Shown here piece after piece: positions 1-10,521 of a stretch of DNA of 64,000 bases. Both the position numbers and the translations under genes were made by a program. Position 1 is the stretch's first letter, and each line of letters opens with the position of its first letter. The stretch comes from Blepharisma japonicum. Lineage: Eukaryota > Ciliophora > Heterotrichea > Heterotrichida > Blepharismidae. The notes beneath the pieces are model-generated. The model was given only the letters and a program-made list of their open reading frames with translations, searched no databases and was not told where the DNA came from. The stretch spans positions 248,001-312,000 of the forward strand of contig CATKHK010000023.1 of the NCBI GenBank assembly GCA_949751835.1. The letters run 5' to 3'.

Positions 1-731
1 CTATAACAGAAGATGTCTGGATGATTCCGTGCTTTGTCAACAGAGAGGACAACATATATCAACCACTTTGCAAGCCATTTAGTACTGATATAGATTGAGA
101 GAAATTACAGACAAGGCAGCCGTGAACTTTAATAGAAGATGATTCTTTAAGAGCTCTCATAGAGCAGCGTGGGCCAAGGCATTGAACGTCCATAGCTAGA
201 GAATTAAATTCTATTGTACATAAAAGCCTTCCCCTTAGACAAGGGAAGCAATGTCGAGAAAGATGGTATAATCATCTAGATCCGGGGCTTTTAAAAGGTA
301 ACTGGACGACTCAAGAAGATATTTATATTTTGGAAAAGCAGCTTGAGATTGGCAACAAATGAAGCGAAATTGCCAGGAATCTGCATGGGAGAACGGAAAA
401 TCAAGTCAAGAACCGATGGAAAAGCATGTCCAAAAAAGCCGAAAAAATATGTCCTAAAGGATCTGATCCTATAAATTTCTTGCTAGACGAGAAAAAATGC
501 ATGGAAAAAGAAACAAAGCCTGAAAATCCACTTCTTAATGTACCAACTCCAGTTCCAAGAAGTGGTGGAAGCCCTGGATTTGTGCCTTATACTTTTAATG
601 ATCTAGGCTTTTCTTCTCTAGCTGACCAAATAAAAATGTGTTATAACATGGGAGTGGGACCAAACACACAAGCCGAACCAAGTCCATCTCCATCATCACT
701 CTTGTTTTTCCAAAATCCAAGTTTTAGATAA
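1..731 (+). CDS. R2R3-type Myb DNA-binding protein (5' end outside window)
   Basis: The frame is open from base 3 to TAA at 729-731 if TGA is read as Trp (TGA at 96, 123, 183 and 360). It encodes two adjacent Myb repeats. The first starts near base 120 (PWTLIEDDSLRALIEQRG) and ends in KQCRERWYNHLDP; the second starts NWTTQEDIYILEKQ and ends in GRTENQVKNRWKSM, the classic third-helix motif of Myb repeat 3. The regularly spaced Trp residues are partly TGA-encoded, which is strong evidence for the code. The roughly 100-residue C-terminal tail is Pro/Ser-rich and unrecognised. Myb R2R3 proteins are nuclear DNA-binding regulators; the target here is unknown. An ATG at 21 is the first in frame in the window, but the real start may lie upstream. 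Confidence 0.88.
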
Positions 732-1842
732 ATAAGTATAGAGTATATACAATTTTATCGTATATTAATAATCAAATTTAATGAAACTCAATTGTTTATT
801 AAATTGCAATTCAACTTCTATTTTTATTAATAAGCATGATAAATGTTAGATAATGAATAATTATGTAGATTCAGCATCGATAAGATTTACTAACAAATTT
901 CTCATTGAAATGTTTTTCTTTTTATGCAGAAGCCTCTCATTTAAATATGTTAGACCCCATTTATTATGTATGATTTAATTAATTTTAGCCATAATCCAAT
1001 TCGGTAAATTACGTTAAATTTTAATGATAAATATCTTTCCAGTGTTTTCAGGAACAAAAATGACGGGTTTTCTCCAGCAAATAAAGATAATTAGATACTC
1101 TTGTGCTATTTTTAAAGATTTTATTTCCTTTTTCTTAAATATTTACATATGTCTTGATCTAGACCTTGGCAAATTGCATCAAATAAAACCCGTCTGCAGA
1201 TATCTATGACAAAATAGCCATAAATCGACGAAATTAACAGTTCAATAAATTGATAATTTCAATAGTAAAAGTCTGATAAATTTGATGATGTATTTAGAAT
1301 AAATACTATCATTAATGAGAGAAAAGACATTTTTTTGATAAACGTATCTTGATTAGGCATTAATTTAAATAAATTTTTTTAAAATAAATATAATGAAATA
1401 AAAATTGTAGAAGCAGGAGATCATGATATAAATTGCACTCAATAAATAAAAACTTTAAAATAAATAATGAATAATCATAGGTTGCGAATTTTTCAAATCC
1501 TCCATTTAATAAAATATTTAATAAATTTTTTTCTCATTGACTTGAATAATTACAAAAATTAGCAATTACTAGCTTTAGTAAACAAACTGTAAATAAAAAT
1601 CAAAGCACCAACTTTCATTAATCTATAGAAATATTATGATTTTGCAAATAATACAAGCCTTTTAAACTCAGTGTTATCAAAAACTTTTTAAAATTAGGCA
1701 ATCTATTTTATTTCCCAAGCAATTAATTGTGATAATCAAAGCAAGAGATCACTTGAAGATGATTTTGTTTTCTAAAAACCAAATAACATATGAATTATAA
1801 TAATCGAATCTATCAGATGCAAGCTATTAAAACACTATTAAA
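732..1842. other. AT-rich intergenic stretch, no gene recognised
   Basis: About 1.1 kb of very AT-rich sequence between the Myb gene and a leftward gene. The only ORF of note (1024-1209, 61 codons) has biased AT composition and no recognisable similarity. I see no tRNA-like cloverleaf, no telomeric repeat and no array. The length is unusual for this window, where most gaps are under 200 nt. Confidence 0.6.
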
Positions 1843-2406
1843 CTAAACAATGCGATCTCTTAATTTCCAAGAATACACATAAAGCGCGCTTAAAAATTCT
1901 GAAATCTCCCCTTTAAACCCCACAACACCTCTTTTTTGTTTTGTAAAATCAACATTTTGAATTTGAGATCCAGGACCTTTTTTGCCCTGTGCCAAAAAAT
2001 TTTGACCTTGAGCAGTTTGAAATGAAATTGAATTTACATATTTATCATATGTGATTTCTATTTTTTGAATATAGTCTGATGTCCCTAATATAAGCCGGTC
2101 TTCTTTTCCGTGATGTCCTCTTATGTGTGATGTTCGTTTTACAGAGCCATCAATATTGTATTCAATTATAAAGCCTTTTATATAGTCTTCTGAATAAATC
2201 GTAAGATCATATATGTGGATAAGTTGGGACTGCTTTATCAATTCTTTATGATCAAAAAATTGAATATCTTCACGATTTATAATGCCAGTTGGTGGAAAAA
2301 CGTCAGGGATTTGGTTTTTAGATTCCATAAGTGGAAGAAGTGGTGGTGCAGGCTGGTTTATGTAGAGATCTCTAACCGTGCCTCTATATATGACTGAGCA
2401 TCCCAT
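1843..2406 (-). CDS. Jacalin-like lectin-domain protein with MGC N terminus
   Basis: 187 residues from the ATG at 2406. The C-terminal part has jacalin features: a repeat of beta-strand blocks (IKGFIIEYNIDGSVKRTSHI, then IQKIEITYDKYVNSISFQT) and a closing GFKGEISEFLSALYVYSW resembling the jacalin G-F-x-G-x-x-G-x-x-l-D-x-l-G-v-Y strand. Jacalin-type domains bind carbohydrate; the ligand here is unknown. I prefer the internal ATG at 2406 over 2454 because the upstream codons are AT-rich and because it yields MGCSVIYRG, a good N-myristoylation plus S-palmitoylation signal. That would place a lectin-fold domain on the cytosolic face of a membrane. It lies 84 nt downstream of the next leftward gene. 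The fold call is from motif pattern only. Confidence 0.62.
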   Translation of the reverse strand: MGCSVIYRGTVRDLYINQPAPPLLPLMESKNQIPDVFPPTGIINREDIQFFDHKELIKQSQLIHIYDLTIYSEDYIKGFIIEYNIDGSVKRTSHIRGHHGKEDRLILGTSDYIQKIEITYDKYVNSISFQTAQGQNFLAQGKKGPGSQIQNVDFTKQKRGVVGFKGEISEFLSALYVYSWKLRDRIV

Positions 2407-2490
2407 TTCCTTTTTATATTTTAATAATATAACATAATTGAGAAAAAGGCGCATTGTTTTATGTGATTTATTTAAATAGGGCTTATTAAA

Positions 2491-3540
2491 TTAGTGGTAT
2501 GAACTATCTAGTTCAAGTCTCTGCTTGATTATTTCTCTATACATCAATGCAATGTTTCGAGGAATAACTGCATCTCTTTGTAGCTTTATTTCCATTTTTT
2601 TTTCTTCGTTATTTTTTAGCTTTGAAGTTTTACCTTTTGCAGATCCGTCTTTTGAAACTTTGGGAGGATCAATATCTAGAGTATACTCAATAACTTCAGA
2701 AATGATCGGAAGATTGGATTGCGATCGGAACTGGGGAATATTTTTATGAGTTTTTGTGAAATCCTTATTTATTTGGTCCTCAAATACTTTGCGCTTTTCT
2801 TCTTGAGATTTCTCATATTTTTGTTTGGAATTGATTATAAACTCAACGTATTTATTAGGGCGTTTTTTTCTCTTAATAGTTGTATTGTCTGATTTTATTA
2901 TATCGGCTAAATTAATAGTTCTTGTCTTAATTTCCCTAATTGTATTATCGGAATTTGCCAATTCTTTCAGATCGCTTTTATTTTCAAGTTCCAGCACTCC
3001 TATATTTTCTTTAGATACTCTTATTTTAGCTCCAATTAGCGAACTCGTTTCATTTTTTTTGCTTTTTTCTCATTTCTCTTCTGGAATTATTTCAAAATTC
3101 CTATCATTTTTGCCTGGACTTCTAATACTCTTAATTGGCTCAGCACTCTCATCTACATAATCTTTATATATAAGAGATATAAGTTCTCCAGTGTTACCTT
3201 GCTCATGTGAGCATAATCTCGGGGAGTTTCTACCTACATTATATGACGGGTTTCTATATCCTGTTGACGAGTTTGCAATAATCCTAGATTGATCATTAAT
3301 CTCAGGGACATAGCGGTTTGTTGCTTGGACTTCCAAGACATACTTTTCTCTATCTTTAGCTTTTCTAAGCTCAAGCTCGATACCTTTTTTAATTAGCTTG
3401 TCCTCAATTTTCATTTTCGGAGGGGTTTCATAGATAGCTCTGCTAGATTTTGTGTTTTGCTGTGACAAAGGTGGAGAATCATATTGTTTTTTGAGTGAGA
3501 GATATATAGGCGACTTTGCAAATTTGTCTTGTAAGAGCAT
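2491..3540 (-). CDS. Hypothetical charged, low-complexity protein
   Basis: One 349-residue reading frame from ATG 3540 to the stop at 2491, with a single TGA (Trp 157) joining two apparent ORFs. The sequence is rich in Lys, Glu, Ser and Ile. There are likely short coiled-coil stretches (for example ELELRKAKDREKYVLEVQA) and basic clusters near KSDNTTIKRKKRPNK. No signal peptide, membrane segment or recognised domain is visible. It could be a structural or cytoskeletal protein, but nothing in the sequence settles that. It is transcribed divergently from the gene at 3724, with 183 nt between starts. Confidence 0.7.
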
Positions 3541-3723
3541 AATTATTATGAAATTTTATTGGAATATCATAGAAACTTCTATCATTAGATGAAATCATTA
3601 TTATTTGGTTAAGCTTATGTGAAAGCTTATTTTAAGCAATATTTCAAAGAAATTTAAGAAAAATAAGTTACATGACTAAAATACCCATATCTCTTTAAAT
3701 AAAATTTAAAGAGAATTAAATAT

Positions 3724-4401
3724 ATGAAAAGCTTAAATCTCGCTTTACTAATGAAGCCTTGCGGCATTGAAAAAGACTTAAATGCGCTTTCAAGTTCTTC
3801 CTGCACAGAATTCAATAATTCATACTTAAAAGAAACTCTTTTTAACCAAGATATCTCTTACGATATTCGCAAAGAAATAGAATCTAAATACCAAAACTCA
3901 AAATCCAATAAAAATTATATTTTCCCCAGAAGTATCAGCACTTCCAATGTACTAAAAATCCAAATAAAATCAAAACCAAACTTTTCAAGACCTTTATCAT
4001 TGCAAAAAGAAAGAAAACCAAGCATTGGGTTTCAAAGCAGCAAATCAATGTTAAAGAAATTCTCCAATTCTCCATCATCTAAATTCAGGTTATTTTGTAA
4101 AAGATCACAGACACCTAATAGTTTATTAAATCCTAGTAAATCAAGCTCTAAAATAGATCAAAACTTATCTGGCAACTTAAAGACTCCAAAAGAGCTACTA
4201 AACCCTCTTTCACATAACAGGGTTATGAGTGATTTTATTCCTAATAAGCAAAGCTTTAGAAATAATATAGCTCCTCCCAAAGATAAGTCAATAAAGACAG
4301 CAAAATCATTCTTGTCGAAATATCAAAAAATCATTATGAGCCCTATTAAAGACCTGAAGCCTATTTTAAAGAATATCAAATTAAAAAGTAAAATAATGTA
4401 A
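3724..4401 (+). CDS. Hypothetical basic Ser/Lys/Asn-rich protein
   Basis: 225 residues, strongly basic, rich in Ser, Lys, Asn and Pro with many SKS/SPSS/KSSS-like runs and no predicted membrane segment. No domain is recognised; the composition suggests an intrinsically disordered protein with many possible phosphorylation sites. The ATG follows an AT-rich leader. The TAA stop at 4399-4401 faces the stop of the leftward gene, whose last codon begins at 4403, leaving one base between the two convergent coding regions. Confidence 0.7.
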   Translation: MKSLNLALLMKPCGIEKDLNALSSSSCTEFNNSYLKETLFNQDISYDIRKEIESKYQNSKSNKNYIFPRSISTSNVLKIQIKSKPNFSRPLSLQKERKPSIGFQSSKSMLKKFSNSPSSKFRLFCKRSQTPNSLLNPSKSSSKIDQNLSGNLKTPKELLNPLSHNRVMSDFIPNKQSFRNNIAPPKDKSIKTAKSFLSKYQKIIMSPIKDLKPILKNIKLKSKIM

Positions 4402-4402
4402 T

Positions 4403-5479
4403 TTATGAGTTACCACCATGAAAAGCCATCAGTAAATTTGTCATTAAACTTCGCTCGAACTGTCTATAAACATTTTCGAAGTCTGCGAGCAACTCTTTTA
4501 TAGATTTAACCAAGTTTACATCATTTTTACTTAAACATAAACTCCAAACTCCTCTCTTTAGCTTCAGTCTTTGATACTCCACCAAAGTAGAATTATAGTC
4601 TGGCTCAATTCCAGTATATTTTGTTACTTCAGGATTTTTCGATGCCACAAGTCCTGCAATACTTCTGACAGCTTCAAAATCACAATTACGGTTTAATGAT
4701 AAAAATTCATTTACAAGCTTACAAATTGTTTCATTCAATAGCATCGCATATTGAGTTACTTGGTCATCTGCAACTTTAGATAAAGGTTCTCGATTAACCA
4801 TTAGTGCCAGTCATAGTGTTTCCATAGTAAAAATATCATTATTAATTTCTTTCAAATCCAAGAGTTTTACATTTAATCCTCTTCCTGTAACTCTATACGC
4901 ATAATTATCGATGTTAACTAAACCCCATTTTATAGCCATTGCTGAAATAAATTTTAAGGTCTCTGCAAATAATATATATTCATTATAAGTTCGTGGGTGA
5001 GAGTCCAGAATGGACTCTAAATTTGCATTTAAGGAGTTCCTTTGCGAAATTGACAGTTCATCTTCCATGTTTTTCAAACGATAGACATGATGAATTTTCG
5101 AGATAGACTTAGATGATAAAGAGGATGAGGAAAGCTCTGTGTTAAACTTCTTGCATAAGTCATATAAAATTATTTCATAGTAATCAAGTGGTGTATTTTT
5201 AATTTCTTGCTAAATAATATTTACAATTTTCGTTTCAATTGCTTCAGTTATAGCTGCTGAGTCAAAACGAGGTCTAATATTGAATGCCTTGACATCCTCT
5301 AATCTTGCAAAAATTTCGCTCCCTTCACTACCGTTTTCTTTATGTTTATTCTGATAAACAAATAAGGCTTCTTCTTCAGCTTCATTTTCACCTTCTGGTA
5401 GTTTCCTTAGTTGTATAAAATTCAAATATAGAGAAGGTTTAGGTGGCGTTTCTTTCGATGCTTCCTCTGGAATACTCAT
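4403..5479 (-). CDS. Hypothetical protein, two exons
   Basis: Joining exon 5479-5225 to exon 5209-4403 across a 15-nt intron gives a 353-residue protein. A TGA (Trp) joins the METL and LALMVNREPL segments near 4808. Exon 1 encodes a Glu/Pro-rich start (MSIPEEASKETPPKPSLYL) and a short conserved-looking strand pattern. The rest is predicted helical, with NEYILFAETLKFISAMAIKW and NETICKLVNEFLSLN among the more hydrophobic helices. No signal peptide is visible and I do not recognise the family. The intron is the best evidence that the pieces are one gene: without it the frame ends at TAG. Confidence 0.75.
5210..5224 (-). other. 15-nt intron
   Basis: On the minus strand it reads GTAAATATTATTTAG. 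It has GT and AG ends and an A at position 10. Removal bypasses an in-frame TAG and keeps the frame. Confidence 0.85.
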
Positions 5480-6199
5480 TTTTTAGATATAATTAATAAA
5501 CTTCAAATACTTGAAATTAACCATTTATATGCTCACTGCTTATAAGCCAGCATAATAATCGGTCGATCTTAGCTAACTCAATTTATTTCTTATTAGTTTT
5601 AAAAATGCATTATTTTTACTTGAGTTAAATTAGAAAGTCAATTATTTCAAATTCTTATCAATATAAAGCAATAATATCATTTCAGGATCAAATTTGCTCT
5701 CGAAGATTTACTAACATGTTATTTTATCAAAATATTGGAGTCTTCAATAATTATTTTTTTGAACATATTGTGGAAATTGATGTCGACATTATAATGTTGC
5801 TAATATGTAATAGTTATCCAAACTTGATACCCTATCTGTAGCATATAAAAAGTGCTAGAGCTAAATTAAAAGTTTTGTTTGGTCTTGATATAATTTTAAT
5901 TAGGCTTAGCTAAAAACTATTCTTTCCAAAATAATTGCAAATATCATATTGTTCAAATATTTTGACAGAAAATCCCAAAAAATTTAGTTCTAAGAAAATT
6001 CTTTATAATAGCAATAAAACAAATTTTTATTTAGAAATTAATTTGTGTAACAATTGTTATAATTATTATATTCTTAGTTGTTCAATACCAATCGATCAAA
6101 ACATATTGTGGTTTAATAAATCCATATTTATTCTAATTTATTTGCTTAAAAATCTATTAAATTATATCATTATTGAATTGAATAAAACCTCAAAAATAT
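5480..6199. other. AT-rich intergenic region between divergent genes
   Basis: 720 nt between the start of a leftward gene and the HMG-box gene. An ORF at 5935-6246 is rich in Asn, Ile and Tyr, as expected of random AT-rich DNA, and starts without ATG, so I do not call it. No RNA gene or repeat seen. Promoters of both flanking genes should lie here. Confidence 0.55.
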
Positions 6200-6739
6200 A
6201 TGGAAGGCAGTTCAATTTCTATGGTAAAAGCTATTCAGATTGTTGAATTACTCCAGCTGACCTCAAAATTCTTCAATGATGCAGCTGAAATTGTAAATCA
6301 AAGAAGGTTTGATTCATCAGACCATTCAAAATCTAACAAAAAACGAAGAAAAATAAAAACAAAGCGTCACAAATCAGGCTACCAGGTCTTCCTTAAAGAA
6401 AAAATGGGCGAATTAAAGAGAAACCCTGAATATTCAAGTAACAATAATTCAGATTCAAAAATGAGCACTCTTTCGTCTTTAGTTTCTCAAGAATGAAACA
6501 AAGCAGGAGAGCAGGAAAAAGAAATTTATAAACAAAAGGCTGAGAAACTCAAACAAGAGGCTGAAAAAGCGGCTTGTGAAGAAAGAAAATTCGAGCCTTC
6601 AGCAAGCTTATTAAAGCTGCTTGAAGATAATGATACTATAGAGGAAAGTTCAAGTGAAAACGAAAAAGCAGTGAAGCAAGAAGCTATTAAAAGCTTTTCA
6701 GAGAGTGAAGATCAGCTTATGGAAGAGGAGAGTGATTAG
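6200..6739 (+). CDS. HMG-box chromatin protein
   Basis: 179 residues when the TGA after SLVSQE is read as Trp. Residues about 50-115 match an HMG box: a basic lead-in (KKRRKIKTKRHK), SGYQVFLKEKMGELKRNPEY for helix 1, then LVSQEWNKAGEQEKEIYKQK for helices 2-3. The Trp in that last motif is the conserved core Trp of HMG boxes and is encoded by TGA. HMG-box proteins bend DNA and act in chromatin and transcription. A short insert (SSNNNSDSKM) lies between helices. The C terminus is an acidic tail (SESEDQLMEEESD), as in HMGB-type proteins. It ends at TAG 6737-6739. Confidence 0.85.
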
Positions 6740-7065
6740 GATGCTAAATTTTAACAACGTTTAAAATAGCCGCTTTAATTAGGCAATTTTAACATAATTT
6801 TAGCAAAAAATGATGAAATTTACTTATATTTAATGCAAGGTTTAATATTTATCTTAATTATTATAAAAATCAAGATTTTTCTGCTTGCTACTCTTTTAGA
6901 TTTTTTTTTCAATTTTGGTAAAATGTAAAATATAAATTTTCTGATCTTCGCTTTTTCCAATGATAATATTTAAAATACATGTATCAATGATCTTGTAAAC
7001 TATCTCTTCAAAAGCGACATCTTTTCAATACTAATTTCTTTTGATTTCGTTGAAAATAAATTAAA
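6740..7065. other. Intergenic, AT-rich
   Basis: 326 nt between two rightward genes, including a T-rich stretch near 6900. It should hold the 3' end of the HMG gene and the promoter of the protease gene. No gene seen. Confidence 0.5.
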
Positions 7066-8262
7066 ATGCTGGGTTGGATATACCTATTATTAAGTTATGT
7101 GATTTCTCAAGAAATAGAGCATGCAGTTGTATATGGAAGCACAGAGGATCTTGCTTACTACTATGTCGATATTTGGGTCGGAACTCCAGCAGTCAAACAA
7201 ACTGTTATTGTTGACACAGGAAGTCGACTTACAGCATTCCCTTGTGCTGGCTGTGATAGTTGTGGCCAGCATATGGATACTTATTTTAATTACTCAAAAT
7301 CAACAACTGCACGTTTAGTCACATGTGAAGAGACTGCTTGTTCTTCTTGTCATGAACAAAAATGCGAATATTCACAAAGCTATGCTGAAGGAAGCTCAAT
7401 TTCAGGCTTCCTCGTTGAAGATTTAGTTATGTTTGGTGACGATTTTCAGCACTCCAAAGCTGTTCCTTTCAAATTTGGATGTCATAAAAGAGAAACCAAC
7501 CTTTTCAGAACTCAAAAAGCTGACGGGATCATGGGATTAGCATTTCCAAGAAGCAGAACCCCATCAATTATAGATGTTTTGTTCCAAGACCATGATATTT
7601 CTACTGATATTTTTGCCATATGTTTTGGCAAATTAGATGGATACATGACAATTGGGGGTTTCAATGCGTCTTTACATATCAGTCCTATAAAGTGGACCAC
7701 TTTGCATGATGAGACTTTTTATTCAGTTAATATAAATGATGCTTTATTAGATGGAGTTGCCTTACATTTGAATTCTAGGGAAAATTCAAGGACCTTTGTG
7801 TCAAATGCTATTGTTGACTCAGGAACGACTTATACTTATTTGACAAGCTCTATATATGATCCTTTATGGCAGGCTATAGAAAACTTTTGCCAAGTGGAAG
7901 GGAAATGTGATGGAGTCAGGAGACATATAAATGGGGAGGGCCATACATGTTATCATTATAACATTGATATACATCCAGATTTGTATCATTTTTTTGATAC
8001 TTTTCCAACTATAGCATTAACGATTGGGGATATCAATGTAGATTGGCTACCTGAGTATTATTTGTCATCATGGCAAGATTTCCCAGATATTTATTGTATA
8101 GGTATCTACAACACTGGAGGAGGAAGCGTGTTGGGGGGAAATTTTATGAGAGGGCAAGATGTTGTGTTTGATAGGGAAAATGATAAAATTGGCTTTGCAG
8201 AATCAGAGTGCAACCCGATTCATGTTCATGGAAATACCAGAAGACTTCATGGAAAATATTAA
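7066..8262 (+). CDS. Secreted/lysosomal pepsin-family aspartic protease (A1)
   Basis: 398 residues. The N terminus [16 protein letters not shown] is a signal peptide. The first catalytic motif is VIVDTGS with Asp50, and the second is [11 protein letters not shown] with Asp251; both sit in the expected hydrophobic-hydrophobic-D-T/S-G context of family A1. The flap region and C-rich insert ([30 protein letters not shown]) suggest disulphides, resembling plant nepenthesin-like and protist A1 enzymes. The [20 protein letters not shown] strand near the C terminus is also typical. There is little room for a classical propeptide between the signal peptide and the catalytic domain. No C-terminal membrane anchor is seen, so it is probably a food-vacuole, lysosomal or secreted protease. 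All Trp codons are TGG. Confidence 0.9.
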   Translation: MLGWIYLLLSYVISQEIEHAVVYGSTEDLAYYYVDIWVGTPAVKQTVIVDTGSRLTAFPCAGCDSCGQHMDTYFNYSKSTTARLVTCEETACSSCHEQKCEYSQSYAEGSSISGFLVEDLVMFGDDFQHSKAVPFKFGCHKRETNLFRTQKADGIMGLAFPRSRTPSIIDVLFQDHDISTDIFAICFGKLDGYMTIGGFNASLHISPIKWTTLHDETFYSVNINDALLDGVALHLNSRENSRTFVSNAIVDSGTTYTYLTSSIYDPLWQAIENFCQVEGKCDGVRRHINGEGHTCYHYNIDIHPDLYHFFDTFPTIALTIGDINVDWLPEYYLSSWQDFPDIYCIGIYNTGGGSVLGGNFMRGQDVVFDRENDKIGFAESECNPIHVHGNTRRLHGKY

Positions 8263-9306
8263 GGTCCAGGGTTAGTTCATAAAACTAAAACTTTTAATTA
8301 TTAGCTAATCTTCTTGGCTTGCCTTTTTATGGGCTTAATTTTGCAAACTGCCTAGATTTTTTATAGGTTGTCATATTTTAGTAAAATAAAAATTATGACA
8401 ATTTGGTAACACTCAGAGAAAAAGCTTATTAATTTATGATATCCTTGCATCTAAAATAGGTAATTATACATATTAACAGAGTTATTAGTTAAAATATTTG
8501 AAATAAATTTTCAACATTTTATTATTAAAATACAAATCTTAAAAAGTTCTAGAATTTATATATCAGAAACGAATAAAAGTAAAGCAATAATTTTTAAAAA
8601 TTCTCTAGTTTTTCTATATGATGTTTGTCAGTTTCAAAGAAGCTAATAAAATTGAAAATTTCTGATGGCATGATTTTAGAAAAATATAATTGGAATTTCT
8701 AATTTTTAAAGATCAATATCATTATCCTAATTTGTAGTTATAAGGTGTGCAGCAATTCACATGCATTTATAAACACAATCCCTAGTCTTAGGGCAAATAG
8801 TTTTTAGTGTCGAAAAATTTCTAGAGCCCATATTAATAGTTTTTGTATATCTCTGATCTTTTTCAAGCCAGCATTGAGCTCTTCCTTCTCAGTGATGTCA
8901 TTAAATTTCTTCATCTAATTTTCTATTAGAATTCTAAATCGCAATATAAAAATGTAGCTGGATAATGTCATCTATCAAGAATTAAAAAGCTCTATTATTA
9001 CTTGCTATGCCTTCCTATACTCTTCCACGCTCTCATTTCAACTTTTCTTTCCTGAATCTTGATTTTTGCAAAATTCTGTTATTTACTTTATATATTGACT
9101 AGGAGAACAAATTTTTCCCATATCCTTAATTTAATTTTTCACGATATTCTAAGCTTTATTCAAATTTCAGCTAAATTTTCTTAACCCCTTAACTTCCATG
9201 GATAAACTCAACCTCAATTAGTTTCTAAGTAACTAATTATAAATCCCTATTAAATGCTTTTATCGACATTTCAGTATTGATAAAAGAGTGGCTTATAATA
9301 AATAAT
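8263..9306. other. Long intergenic region with possible decayed coding sequence
   Basis: About 1 kb. The first half (8263-8720) is plain AT-rich sequence. The part from about 8740 to 9110 is more complex and, on the minus strand, gives short open fragments with Lys/Glu/Arg-rich helical composition broken by several TAA/TAG and frame changes, as expected of an old gene relic. A small perfect hairpin, CCCTA-GTCT-TAGGG, lies near 8781. No intact gene or RNA is supported. Confidence 0.35.
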
Positions 9307-10215
9307 ATGGAAAACAGCAGAACAGAGATCAGCGTCAGTGTAGGAGAAGTCCCAGCCCAACCAGGCGTCCAAGCTTACATCCACGTCGTTACTGGAGACA
9401 ATCTTGCAGCAAAAGCCAGAGAAACCATCCAAGCCGAGGTTGGAACAGCCCCTGCAGACTTCAACTTTTACACCGCTGTGAACTGTTCATCAGCCGAAGG
9501 TGCTGAAGAGCTGAAAAACCTTTTCAACAAAGTTTGGACTGGAATTACATCTGGATCTGCTACAGATGAAGCTTCTCAATTAATCAAAGGCCTTCTTGAT
9601 CCTGAAGGAGAAGGTCCAAAACTTAACCACGAATTCTCAGTTCACGGAACCAAACTCATCATCCGCGGATTTCCAAGTGAAGAGAAATTAGCTGAAGCCC
9701 AAGGAATCCAAGAAATGATTCACAGCATGGCTGGACACATCTTCGGACATGACCAAACTGTGCACCTTGAATTCGATATTGGCCACGAAATTGGAGCTAT
9801 CCTTGCAAGCCAAAACAAAATCATTGACGCTTTGAACTCATTGAGACTCAGCCTTGCTTTCCATGGAGCAGCATCTCTTTTCACCGATTTACAAAGTGTT
9901 GCTGAAGCAACTGGAGCAGGAAGAGGAGTCCTCCACATCTTAGGATTACTCAGCTTATACCAAAGCGCAATCCTTAACTTGAAGTTCAGAACCTCAGCTG
10001 AATTACCAGATGCAGTTAAAGAAAGAGCTCAAGTTATTGCCGCACAAGCCAACCTTGCTGATTTAAAGAACCAAGTCCCACCACCAGTATTATCATTCCT
10101 TGGAAAACTTGCCGATCATACCACTGGAGATGTACACGTCTTTATTGCAGCTGGCAGACTTGCTGGAGAATTTAAACTTCACTCACCTGGACTTTTACGT
10201 GCTCTTACAGCTTAA
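9307..10215 (+). CDS. Unknown Ala/Gly-rich protein with highly biased codons
   Basis: 302 residues from ATG 9307 (an upstream in-frame start at 9277 would add ten AT-rich codons and is unlikely). Composition is rich in Ala, Gly, Leu and His, with no signal peptide and no long membrane helix. The N-terminal half looks alpha/beta (QAYIHVVTGDNL, FNFYTAVNCSS, KLIIRGFPSEEKL); the C-terminal half is helical (NKIIDALNSLRLSLAFHGA, GRGVLHILGLLSLYQSAIL). I recognise no family. Its codon usage stands out: frequent C-ending codons (AAC, GCC, ATC, CTT/CTC, CAC) where neighbours use A/T-ending ones, which in ciliates usually marks very abundant proteins. No tryptophan is encoded by TGA. Confidence 0.88.
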   Translation: MENSRTEISVSVGEVPAQPGVQAYIHVVTGDNLAAKARETIQAEVGTAPADFNFYTAVNCSSAEGAEELKNLFNKVWTGITSGSATDEASQLIKGLLDPEGEGPKLNHEFSVHGTKLIIRGFPSEEKLAEAQGIQEMIHSMAGHIFGHDQTVHLEFDIGHEIGAILASQNKIIDALNSLRLSLAFHGAASLFTDLQSVAEATGAGRGVLHILGLLSLYQSAILNLKFRTSAELPDAVKERAQVIAAQANLADLKNQVPPPVLSFLGKLADHTTGDVHVFIAAGRLAGEFKLHSPGLLRALTA

Positions 10216-10521
10216 ATAACTAATCTTTAGTCCAAATAATCTCAGTTTTATCTAATTATTATTAATGCTAATAAAGGCGAATAAGATAGAGATAATAAAG
10301 AAGATAAAAGGAGTTTCATTTCTATTAGATATCAAAAATGTTATTAATTATATGGGATTTAAAAAATTTAGTAAAGGAATTAATATCAAACAGCTAGATT
10401 TATTTAGAAACTTTAAAAATAAATTCAGTAATTCAAATTCACCAATTCAAGCTTAATATGGACAAATCCATTCTCTTTTTCATATTTAAGCTTCAAAGTG
10501 CCGATTTCTTTTGATATAAAT
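10216..10521. other. Intergenic, AT-rich
   Basis: 306 nt between two rightward genes. A 63-codon ORF at 10265-10456 is Lys/Asn/Ile-rich and looks like chance. Holds the promoter of the VHS-adaptor gene. Confidence 0.5.

Noticed and set aside
1024-1209. 61-codon ORF in the first intergenic region
   Set aside because: Short, AT-driven composition and no recognisable feature.
5935-6246. 103-codon ORF on the plus strand before the HMG-box gene
   Set aside because: Rich in Asn, Ile, Tyr and Lys as expected from random AT-rich DNA, starts without ATG and overlaps the HMG-box gene in another frame.
10265-10456. 63-codon ORF before the VHS-adaptor gene
   Set aside because: Lys/Ile/Asn composition of random AT-rich sequence and no similarity; no support beyond being open.
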